A stretch of DNA of 8,834 nucleotides from Deltaproteobacteria bacterium (GCA_020350905.1 CP070843.1:2934402-2943235), one strand, 5' to 3'; shown: positions 1-6,079, counted from the first letter of the stretch. Translations and numbers: made by a program. The notes: generated from the letters alone by a model not told the origin.

Positions 1-60
1 CACTGCGATCTGCTTGCCCACGGTCGTACCAGGTTGAGCTCTCTGAATTTTTTGTACCAG
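1..60 (-). other. Open frame continuing past the stop of the TPR lipoprotein
   Basis: After the TAA that ends the TPR lipoprotein (61-63), the same frame is open for all 20 codons to the window edge. It would read LVQKIQRAQPGTTVGKQIAV. The composition is protein-like. It resembles, from memory, the stretch after the last TPR in related delta-proteobacterial lipoproteins that go on into an S-layer homology region. This suggests that the stop is a nonsense mutation or sequencing error, or that the gene is split. Twenty open codons alone could occur by chance. Confidence 0.4.
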
Positions 61-660
61 TTACCAGGACCGATTGGCCACTGCAGTGTACTCGGTATCC
101 AGATCGAGAACTTTACGGTACATGCCGGCGGCTTCAGAGAACTTGTAAGCCTGCTTGTACGCCTCACCCATAAAGTAGTACGGCGCTGGCGCTTGGTCAT
201 CTTCGCCAACTGCGTAATCGAAGTTCTGTTCCGCATCTTCTAGCCAGCCTTTCGGCTTGGTCATGGTGAAAACGCGAATATAGGCTACGCGTGCGAAAAC
301 CTTTTGCTCCTTCCCTTTGGCGTATTTCTTGCCGCTTTTTAGACTGTCGAAGGCCTTATCGAGCAGTTTCTCTTTTTCTTGTATGTCCTGAACCTTGACG
401 TATCTGGCGGCCTGAACCAGTCCCATCCCCACGTGTGCAGGACCGTATTTGGGGGCTAACTCGAGGGCTAAAGCGAATTCTCTCTGGGCCTCGTCAAGGT
501 CCCCTTTTTCAAAAGATCTCATTCCGTTGTTGGTGTGATGTTCGGGAGTGTCCATTACGCTTTCGGGCGCTCTCACCTTGGCGCAACCGACAAACAATGC
601 CAGTGAAAAAACCAGGAGGGCTGTCAATGTCCATAGTCTCAAAAAGGTATGGCTCTTCAT
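61..660 (-). CDS. TPR-containing lipoprotein, possibly truncated by an internal stop
   Basis: Predicted 199-residue outer-membrane or periplasmic lipoprotein. The N-terminus has a basic start, a hydrophobic stretch (residues 9-24) and a lipobox-like FVGC with Cys26 as the likely lipidated residue. A TPR unit lies at about 44-78 (pattern G..F.KGD.DEA...F..AL.L.P), a less regular helical region at 90-150, and another TPR at about 158-192. TPRs are protein-binding scaffolds; no catalytic motif is seen. The start at 660 is chosen because GGGGAGG (669-675) lies 8 nt upstream and the signal peptide begins there; an in-frame ATG at 753 would add 31 residues ahead of the signal peptide. It lies downstream of the LPP20-like gene on the same strand (142-nt gap) and is probably cotranscribed. 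The TAA at 61-63 falls right after a TPR and the frame remains open beyond it, so the protein may be a truncated form of a longer family member. The product name is secure only as TPR lipoprotein. Confidence 0.8.
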   Translation of the reverse strand: MKSHTFLRLWTLTALLVFSLALFVGCAKVRAPESVMDTPEHHTNNGMRSFEKGDLDEAQREFALALELAPKYGPAHVGMGLVQAARYVKVQDIQEKEKLLDKAFDSLKSGKKYAKGKEQKVFARVAYIRVFTMTKPKGWLEDAEQNFDYAVGEDDQAPAPYYFMGEAYKQAYKFSEAAGMYRKVLDLDTEYTAVANRSW

Positions 661-668
661 CTCCATAT

Positions 669-675
669 CCTCCCC
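669..675 (-). promoter_or_regulatory. Ribosome binding site deciding the start at 660
   Basis: GGGGAGG on the minus strand is 8 nt from ATG 660 and only 2 nt from an alternative ATG at 666. This favours 660. The site directly abuts the 3' side of a perfect 8-bp hairpin (676-698). Confidence 0.65.
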
Positions 676-698
676 GCAACCCAGTTCCAGTGGGTTGC
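676..698 (-). promoter_or_regulatory. Perfect 8-bp hairpin abutting the ribosome binding site
   Basis: GCAACCCA and TGGGTTGC (676-683 and 691-698) form an uninterrupted 8-bp stem with a 7-nt loop. In the minus-strand mRNA the stem ends at the base next to the Shine-Dalgarno sequence of the TPR lipoprotein. There is no U-tract, so it is not a terminator. A role in translation or mRNA stability between the two cistrons is possible but unproven. Confidence 0.45.
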
Positions 699-802
699 TG
701 CCAGTTTCCTCCTCAGGCACGATTCTTTGCTCAGCCCGAAAAAACCATGCCACGAGTGTCTATTTAGCTCGGGCATCAATCATCTCTGGACCTTTACCAG
801 AC

Positions 803-1654
803 TTAATCCAGAACAACCATGACCCGGCACTTCTGCAGGAAGCTCAAGTTCTCCGCAGCTTTCGTTAACTTGGCGGCATCACTGTCAGAGATAACCACAT
901 CACATTTAGCCGCACCGGACGTCCGCACCGCTTTAATGGTCAGAGGTCTGTCTGTCACCCTGCTGTTTCCTTGGGCGGCACTCAGGTCTTTGGCATAGCC
1001 TACCATGCCTTGCTGTACCGCGAATTCTCGATTCACCATGGCAGAGCCATAGATTTCCTTGCCACTCATATCCACGATCTTCGGTGCCATGGCCGGACGT
1101 GCTCCCAGGCCGCGGGCATCTATCACCAGCCCAGTGTAGACCTGTGAGGCAGGCATCTCAGTACCCGCTGGCGGCAGCGGGAATGCAGGGGGTCCTTCCG
1201 TTCCCACCGGAGGCGGGGGCAGGATAACGTTGGCGAACTCGCCGTCCAGGCTCACTGCCATTGTCACTTCCACAGAACCGTCACTCATATAGGCAGTATC
1301 GATTACCTGGGCATTCCGGACAACACCTTGAACTGAGGTGCGAATAATGTCACTTTTGACTGTGAAGTCTTTTACCAGGGTCATGGAGTCCACCTGAACA
1401 CCCTGGCTGATCTCCAAGAGGTTTCGGCGAGCAACCGTAATAGCAGCTCTTCTGGCCATCGCCCTGGCCTGGGCCATGTTGGCAGGTTTGGCCGGCGGGG
1501 CGCCAATTCCCACCGCCACAACCTTTCCTGTGCTCCAATTGATGCTGCCCTGGTCAAAGTGTTGGACCACCTCACCCTGAGCCCAGACCATGGCAGCTAC
1601 CATGAGAACAGCCGACACAAAAACGACTATGGCAAACGCTACAGTTCTTCTCAT
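803..1654 (-). CDS. Exported LPP20-like protein with proline-rich linker and C-terminal domain
   Basis: Predicted 283-residue secreted protein. A Sec signal peptide (basic RR, hydrophobic 5-22, AWA|QG cleavage after about Ala25) lacks a lipobox cysteine, so it is probably periplasmic rather than lipidated. Residues about 40-140 have the LPP20-type pattern: an Ala/Arg-rich helix (ARAMARRAA, 63-71), then TLV...SD (92-102), G.V (110-112) and a closing beta pattern to GEF (138-140). LPP20 domains occur in Helicobacter LPP20 and Vibrio FlgP, a flagellar outer-membrane ring lipoprotein. A proline-rich linker (146-167) leads to a C-terminal domain (171-283) that I cannot name, with Cys251 and Cys276. 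GGAGGAGG lies 6-7 nt before the ATG. It is the first gene of a leftward unit with the TPR lipoprotein. The domain match is by pattern only; a plain secreted protein of unknown function is the fallback. Confidence 0.75.
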   Translation of the reverse strand: MRRTVAFAIVVFVSAVLMVAAMVWAQGEVVQHFDQGSINWSTGKVVAVGIGAPPAKPANMAQARAMARRAAITVARRNLLEISQGVQVDSMTLVKDFTVKSDIIRTSVQGVVRNAQVIDTAYMSDGSVEVTMAVSLDGEFANVILPPPPVGTEGPPAFPLPPAGTEMPASQVYTGLVIDARGLGARPAMAPKIVDMSGKEIYGSAMVNREFAVQQGMVGYAKDLSAAQGNSRVTDRPLTIKAVRTSGAAKCDVVISDSDAAKLTKAAENLSFLQKCRVMVVLD

Positions 1655-1719
1655 GCTATCCTCCTCCGCCTTTTCTCCGGGCCGGTTTGTTGGCCCACGT
1701 CTCGTCAGAAATTCAGCAT

Positions 1720-1756
1720 AAAAATAGGCAAAAGGCCCGGCTTTCAGACCAGGCCT
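1720..1756 (-). terminator. Intrinsic-terminator-like hairpin in the leader of the LPP20-like gene
   Basis: On the minus strand, AGGCCTGG and CCGGGCCT (1749-1756 and 1733-1740) pair over 8 bp around an 8-nt loop, followed by TTTGCCTATTTTT. One pair is U-G in minus-strand RNA but C-A in plus-strand RNA, so the fold is intact only for leftward transcription. It lies about 70 nt downstream of the predicted start of transcription and about 80 nt before the ATG. It could be an attenuator or the end of a short leader RNA. The U-tract is interrupted, so termination may be partial. Confidence 0.55.
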
Positions 1757-1832
1757 CCTTTTCCCAACAATTTCGCTCTGTTCCTGGCGGGCAGCTCAGG
1801 TGCCACGCAGTCACATATTGATGTACTAGTGC

Positions 1833-1862
1833 TTTATACCTTCTTCAGCCCAGATTTGTCAA
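1833..1862 (-). promoter_or_regulatory. Sigma-70 promoter for the leftward envelope unit
   Basis: The minus strand has a perfect TTGACA (1862-1857), an 18-bp spacer and TATAAA (1838-1833). Transcription would start near 1826, giving a leader of about 170 nt before the ATG at 1654. AT-rich sequence upstream (about 1863-1885) could act as an UP element. Prediction is from consensus only. Confidence 0.6.
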
Positions 1863-2017
1863 ATATTCAGTAGTACAATGAAATATCCTGGCTCGTACTC
1901 AATGGTGTGTGTAGTCTTGACAGCAAGCATGCATAGCTTTTGAGTTAGTTTCCTACTCTTTCGTTTCCCGCCTCACTTCTTAATGAATCGCTGCTCACGC
2001 TTTATCATCAAATTTCA

Positions 2018-2047
2018 TTGACAGGTTGGAAGCAGTTTTGTTATTAT
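2018..2047 (+). promoter_or_regulatory. Sigma-70 promoter for the rightward envelope operon
   Basis: TTGACA (2018-2023), an 18-bp spacer and TATTAT (2042-2047) make a near-consensus promoter. Transcription would start near 2054, leaving a leader of about 120 nt. It has the same -35 hexamer and spacer length as the leftward promoter, and both have CACTA just after the -10, so the two units may be expressed together. Confidence 0.65.
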
Positions 2048-2076
2048 CACTAAATGCCTTGAATCCTTAGATAAGA

Positions 2077-2158
2077 TTGAATCTTTTTGATCCCGAGTTC
2101 CAGAAGGTTTCTCCTTAACTCTTGTTGCTTAGGACAAACCCAATCAAAAACGATTCAA
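2077..2158 (+). ncRNA. Structured 5' leader of the FlgT-like/CsgG-like operon
   Basis: TTGAATC-TTTTTGAT (2077-2091) is complementary to ATCAAAAA-C-GATTCAA (2143-2158): 15 bp with one bulged C (2151). Inside it, GGTTT-C-TCCT (2106-2115) pairs with AGGA-C-AAACC (2131-2140), giving 5 bp, a symmetric C-C mismatch and 4 bp, capped by a 15-nt loop. The element lies wholly inside the predicted leader and ends 18 nt before the ATG. A second TTGAATC at 2059-2065 offers an alternative partner for GATTCAA. I recognise no known riboswitch class. It may be a regulatory leader, a protein-binding site or a transcript stabiliser. Confidence 0.5.
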
Positions 2159-2176
2159 CTATTTTGGATAGAAATC

Positions 2177-3328
2177 ATGCGTTACTCCCACCTGTTTTTG
2201 CTCCTCGTTGTTGTTGTTGGTCTCGTCCCTCAAATTGCACATAGTCAGTCCACTACCGTAGAGAGCCAAGGAGTGGCTGCAATCGTTTGGGGTAACCGGG
2301 ACATTTCTCGTGACAAGGCCATTGAAGATGCCCTCCGTAATGCTGTGGAACAGGCTACAGGCACTCTTATTGAGAATGAAACTCTGGTGGAAAATTACCA
2401 ACTGCTTTCTGACAAGATATATTCGCAGTCCAGGGGATACGTTCAAACCTATGAAGTGCTTAACGAGAAGGTGGACCAGGGCCTTCACAGGGTCACCATC
2501 AAAGCAACCGTGGCGAGCGGTGAACTCAAGAACGATCTGCGCGCCCTCAATGTCCTAATGCGCCAAGTGCGAAAACCACGGGTTATGGTCCTTTTCGAAG
2601 ATTCCATGTCAGAGGGAGTCAACAGCGGGAGATTGGCCGAAGATGCCATCTCAAAAGTGCTTCTTGATAGCGGCTTCAAGCTGGTGGATGCCGACACTGT
2701 CCGCCGCAACATAGACCAGGACAAAGTACAGGGGCTGCTGGCAGGAGACGGTCGAGTTGCGGCGGTAATTAGTGACAAATATGGAGCTGAAATGCTTCTC
2801 TTGGGGGCTGCCCAAGCTGTCACCAACCAGGTGACCATTGGGGATATTAAGATAAACAGCAACCAGGCAGTAATTAACGCAAAACTCGTCAGAGCCGACA
2901 CCGGCGAGGTCAAGGTAGCCGAAACTCGTCAAGCCGCCAAACCCCACGTAAATAGCCTTTCCGGCATTCAAATGGCCATAGATGAGGCCAGCGAGCTGTT
3001 GGCCAACGATATGATAGGTAAGATCATCCAGATTTTCCAAGATGAGGTTTACAACATAGCCAATGTTAATCTTACTATCTTCGGTTTACAGGGATACGGC
3101 CATCTTCAGGAAGTTATTCAGCTCATTTCAGACAACGTTAGAGGACTTAAAGAGATCTACCAGCGAAACTACACCATGGGAACAGCTGAACTGGAAGTGG
3201 AACTAACCGGCAGCACCCAATCCCTGGCCGCGGATCTCACCACCAGAAAGTTTGGCAACTACAAATTTGACATCAAAGAGTCAACCCACAACCAGCTTCA
3301 GGTGTATGTCACTCCGACCAATCGCTGA
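2177..3328 (+). CDS. Exported FlgT-like protein (flagellar assembly protein T N-terminal-like domain)
   Basis: Predicted 383-residue secreted protein. Residues 1-24 form a signal peptide (hydrophobic 5-19, likely cleavage near AHS|Q). An N-terminal domain (about 27-115) has the FlgT-N pattern: ESQG.A.I.WGN, a helix with AIEDALRNAVEQATG (48-62), TLVEN...SDKI (69-81), G.V, and V.I.ATV. A middle domain follows (about 134-285), starting PRVMVLFED, an alpha/beta pattern like FlgT-M and CsgG-type folds. The last part (about 295-383) looks like a small separate alpha/beta unit. FlgT forms the H-ring of sodium-driven polar flagella in Vibrio; related domains also occur outside flagellar loci. The start at 2177 is chosen because the signal peptide begins there; a TTG at 2087 lies inside the leader hairpin and has no ribosome site. 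The ribosome site at 2177 is itself weak. It is followed after 54 nt by the CsgG-like gene, probably the same operon. Confidence 0.78.
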   Translation: MRYSHLFLLLVVVVGLVPQIAHSQSTTVESQGVAAIVWGNRDISRDKAIEDALRNAVEQATGTLIENETLVENYQLLSDKIYSQSRGYVQTYEVLNEKVDQGLHRVTIKATVASGELKNDLRALNVLMRQVRKPRVMVLFEDSMSEGVNSGRLAEDAISKVLLDSGFKLVDADTVRRNIDQDKVQGLLAGDGRVAAVISDKYGAEMLLLGAAQAVTNQVTIGDIKINSNQAVINAKLVRADTGEVKVAETRQAAKPHVNSLSGIQMAIDEASELLANDMIGKIIQIFQDEVYNIANVNLTIFGLQGYGHLQEVIQLISDNVRGLKEIYQRNYTMGTAELEVELTGSTQSLAADLTTRKFGNYKFDIKESTHNQLQVYVTPTNR

Positions 3329-3371
3329 TTTCTGCCATTGGAATGGGTAGGCTTTTGGGCTGGCGGCAATC

Positions 3372-3376
3372 AGGGG
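3372..3376 (+). promoter_or_regulatory. Ribosome binding site deciding the start at 3383
   Basis: AGGGG lies 6 nt before ATG 3383, which opens directly into the lipoprotein signal peptide. The upstream in-frame TTG at 3338 has no such site and would put 15 polar residues ahead of the signal. Confidence 0.55.
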
Positions 3377-3382
3377 CGAGCT

Positions 3383-5377
3383 ATGTGTGGTGCAAGATGC
3401 CTTCAACAGTTGGCGTTGTTGACAACAGTCATTTTCCTAGTGACCTGCGCCCCTGAAAAGAATAGCTACCGTCAAGGAGAGGAACTGAGCCAGATGGGCA
3501 ACTGGGAAGGCGCCATAGCCTTCTACAAAGATGCCCTTGCCCAAGAGCCTAACAATAAAACATACCAGGAGGCTTTGACAAAAGCGCAACAGGAAGCAGC
3601 CAAAAAATATTATCAGCGGGCCGTAAATAATTGGACCAATGCCGCTGTGAAAGATTGCCAGGCAGTATCAACAACCTTGGCGTATCTTGATAAGGCCATG
3701 GCCCTTGATCCACAAAATCCAGACATTCTTGAACTTCACCGCCACCTCAAGGCAAAAGAACAAGACCTATCCCAACAGGCCAAAACATCTTACGCAATGG
3801 GTGTTACAGCTCTCAACAATGAGCAGTGGCTGAAAGCGGTCACCAACTTCCGCAAGGTTAATGAGACCTACCCCAATTATGAGGACATCGAGGACAAACT
3901 GGCCAGGGCTACGGCTGCAGGAAGTGACGAATATTACAAAGAGGGCATCGCTGCAGTGCAGCGCGAAGACTGGAAGGGTGCATTGGCCGCTTTCGGCAAA
4001 GTCATGGTCATTGACCCCACATACAAGAACACCCGGTTACTCACAGAAGAAGTCAAGAAAAATGATAACCCTCAATACTTTCTCGGCCGCGCCGCCGAGA
4101 TGGCAAGTGCTAACGAATGGGACCGGGCTATAACCTTTTACGAGACAGCGCTCTCATATCTTCCACGTAATCTGAATATCCAGTCCGAACTCACTAAGGC
4201 TAAACTGCAAGCCGGCAGGTATTACTTTGATTTAGCCAACAAACACGCCAAGAAAAATCGTCTCTACCAGGCCAACAAGAACTACCAGCGTGCAATTCAC
4301 TACTCGCCTTCTGTACGCAATAGTTTCTTTTATAAGGAGGCCTTGGAAAGCTATACCAAGAAGGTCCTGCAGCGCGCCTCTCGGTACTCAGAGAAAAGCA
4401 GGTTTGGCAACAGTCTCTCTTGGTACTGGCAGTTGACCCAGATCAATCCTCAATACACTGAGCTTTTCTATAAGATTCAGGAGACCGAAGACTCAATAAA
4501 GGGCCGGCTGAAGAAGACCATTGCCGTATTTGATTTTGCCAGCCCATCACATAACCCTGATGCCGGGACAAATGCTTCCTCAAATCTGATCGCCCATCTC
4601 TTTAACAACTCGGGAGCGGATATCCGGATTTTGGAACGCCAGGATCTTCAGTCAATTCTCAAAGAGATGAATTTCAAGCAAGCGGGCGTCGGCGGCGATA
4701 TGGAGACTGCACGTCGGGTGGGGAGCATGACCGGCATTGACATCTTCATTACGGGAAATGTCCTGCTCTACAAAACTGAGCAGGACGAGACCAAAGGGAG
4801 TTTGGTTGCGAAGATACCAATGGGCACCAGAGTCCAAGATAACCCGGAGTATCTCATTTGGAAGGCCAAACATCCTAAACCCACGCAAGAGCAATTGGCG
4901 GCGGCTCCTCCAGCAGTGGTGCAGGTGCCTGAATATCACTATGAAAACTACACGGTGGGCCGCAACAAGATGCGAGCTACCGTCCATATTTATTACAAAA
5001 TCATCGATGCCAAAAAGGGGGAACTTATTGCAACAGATACTATCAAGCGTAACGTGGAGGTAACGGATGAGTGGACTGACGGTATCCCCGAAGCAAACAT
5101 TCCTTACAATCCTCTGGAGTTGCCCGCCGAAAGCCAGCTTCTCGAACAGGTCACTGCAGAAATAGTCCGTGATCTGGCCTTGGTAGTTCTCAAGCCCTTT
5201 CAGAGTCTGCAAACCACCTATTTTGACCAAGCGGAAATCCTAAAACAGCGCCGCCGCTATGAAGAGGCCATCGAGAAGTACATTGATTCCATTTATGATG
5301 AGCGCATCAAGGGCATTGAAAGCCCTATCAGCAAGAAATCAATGGAGGTCATCGACCAGCTTATCAGTGAACGCTGA
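3383..5377 (+). CDS. TPR-CsgG-like-TPR outer-membrane lipoprotein
   Basis: Predicted 664-residue protein with a signal peptide (hydrophobic 10-20) and a lipobox-like LVTC at Cys22; Thr at -1 is unusual, so lipidation is likely but not certain. Several TPR units follow at about 30-63, 135-168, 184-217, 232-265 and 279-312 (G...Y..G.W..A...F..AL...P). Residues 377-605 form a CsgG/HfaB-type domain: KTIAVFDFA (378-386), ILERQDLQSILKE (416-428), ARRVGSMTGIDIFITGNV (443-460) and the later strands RATVHIYYKIIDAKKGEL. Between the last two lies a proline-containing segment of about 70 residues (461-530) longer than I expect for curli CsgG. A further TPR-like pair closes the protein (612-660). CsgG forms an outer-membrane secretion channel for curli; here the TPR arms suggest a channel or ring with a built-in docking platform. 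It is the last gene of the rightward operon, and its stop touches the stop of the opposing phosphatase gene. Confidence 0.85.
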   Translation: MCGARCLQQLALLTTVIFLVTCAPEKNSYRQGEELSQMGNWEGAIAFYKDALAQEPNNKTYQEALTKAQQEAAKKYYQRAVNNWTNAAVKDCQAVSTTLAYLDKAMALDPQNPDILELHRHLKAKEQDLSQQAKTSYAMGVTALNNEQWLKAVTNFRKVNETYPNYEDIEDKLARATAAGSDEYYKEGIAAVQREDWKGALAAFGKVMVIDPTYKNTRLLTEEVKKNDNPQYFLGRAAEMASANEWDRAITFYETALSYLPRNLNIQSELTKAKLQAGRYYFDLANKHAKKNRLYQANKNYQRAIHYSPSVRNSFFYKEALESYTKKVLQRASRYSEKSRFGNSLSWYWQLTQINPQYTELFYKIQETEDSIKGRLKKTIAVFDFASPSHNPDAGTNASSNLIAHLFNNSGADIRILERQDLQSILKEMNFKQAGVGGDMETARRVGSMTGIDIFITGNVLLYKTEQDETKGSLVAKIPMGTRVQDNPEYLIWKAKHPKPTQEQLAAAPPAVVQVPEYHYENYTVGRNKMRATVHIYYKIIDAKKGELIATDTIKRNVEVTDEWTDGIPEANIPYNPLELPAESQLLEQVTAEIVRDLALVVLKPFQSLQTTYFDQAEILKQRRRYEEAIEKYIDSIYDERIKGIESPISKKSMEVIDQLISER

Positions 5378-6079
5378 TCAGACACTAATAAATTCCAGGT
5401 CGGGCAGAATGAGACAGGTGAGACTGTTGCCGTAAACGGCTCCGGTATCAATTCCAATTTTGTTGGGGAGCACCAGGGGCCGCACAAAGGGAGTATGGCC
5501 AAAGATCACCCGTTTACCAAAATCCTCCTCCGAGTAGATAAATTCTTCCCGGATCCAGACCAGGTCGTCCAGGCTCTGCTTCTCCAGGGGCACACCATGT
5601 TTGAGTCCAGCGTGAACCATGATGTAACCATCCGTCTCGTAATAAAGCTTTAGTTCCTCGAGAAAACCAAGGTGCTGTTCAGGTACCAACTGATTCAGGG
5701 CTTCCTCATCCAAAACTCCCTGCCTGTCCTCCCAGCAGTTTTCCATTCTCACCAAGTAGCTCTTGAGGGTGGATTCACCGCCGTTATAGATAAAGAGAGC
5801 TCGATCAACCCCTGAAAGGAAATCCTTGAACATTTTCTCGTGGTTTCCCATCAAGAAAACGGTATCAGTATAGATCTCCTTCAGCTCCAGCAAATAGTCC
5901 AATACCCCCCTTGAGTCACTACCTCGATCTATATAGTCACCGAGAAAAATGAGCTGATCAAGACCGGGGCGCGGGTCGATGCTCTGCCATAGCACCTCGA
6001 GCTTGTCGAGGCATCCGTGTATGTCCCCTATGACAAAAATGCGCTCCGGAAAAGTCATCACATTTCTTTCATGTACCAT
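5378..6079 (-). CDS. PPP-family metallophosphatase (serine/threonine or diadenosine polyphosphatase type)
   Basis: A 233-residue cytoplasmic phosphoesterase. All PPP-family metal and active-site motifs are present: GDIHG (18-22), GDYIDRG (47-53), GNHE (78-81), HAG (156-158) and GHT (194-196), then GIDTGA (209-214). These bind a two-metal centre that hydrolyses phosphate esters. Bacterial relatives act on phosphoproteins (PphA/PrpE type) or on diadenosine tetraphosphate (ApaH type); sequence alone does not separate these. The start at 6079 is chosen because its ATG overlaps the stop of the radical SAM gene as TAATG, the usual sign of translational coupling. In-frame ATGs at 6088 and 6058 are possible, and no strong ribosome site settles the choice. 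No intrinsic terminator is visible after the gene, which ends against the CsgG-like gene. Confidence 0.9.
   Translation of the reverse strand: MVHERNVMTFPERIFVIGDIHGCLDKLEVLWQSIDPRPGLDQLIFLGDYIDRGSDSRGVLDYLLELKEIYTDTVFLMGNHEKMFKDFLSGVDRALFIYNGGESTLKSYLVRMENCWEDRQGVLDEEALNQLVPEQHLGFLEELKLYYETDGYIMVHAGLKHGVPLEKQSLDDLVWIREEFIYSEEDFGKRVIFGHTPFVRPLVLPNKIGIDTGAVYGNSLTCLILPDLEFISV

Noticed and set aside
661..753. Longer N-terminus for the TPR lipoprotein from an ATG at 753
   Set aside because: The extra 31 residues precede the signal peptide and are crossed by the hairpin and ribosome site; there is no ribosome site before 753.
1655..1826. Cyclic-di-GMP (GEMM) riboswitch in the leftward leader
   Set aside because: I looked for the conserved GEMM core sequences and did not see them; only a terminator-like hairpin is supported.
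1917..1945. Second plus-strand TTGACA as a promoter
   Set aside because: The hexamer at the right spacing is TTGAGT, a poor -10, whereas the promoter at 2018-2047 is near consensus.
2087..2176. Longer N-terminus for the FlgT-like protein from a TTG
   Set aside because: It has no ribosome site, lies inside the leader stem and would place 30 non-signal residues before a clear signal peptide.
2485..3040. Two minus-strand frames inside the FlgT-like gene
   Set aside because: They are Ser/Thr/Arg-rich or otherwise irregular shadow translations opposite a gene with clear domain structure.
3338..3382. Longer N-terminus for the CsgG-like lipoprotein from a TTG
   Set aside because: The ATG at 3383 has an AGGGG site at good spacing and starts the lipoprotein signal directly.
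4652..5230. Minus-strand frame of 192 codons inside the CsgG-like gene
   Set aside because: It lies antisense to a well-supported domain, and its translation shows no recognisable family pattern.
5363..5378. Bidirectional terminator at the convergent junction
   Set aside because: The stem is only 5 bp (ATCAG/CTGAT) and has no T-tract on either side.
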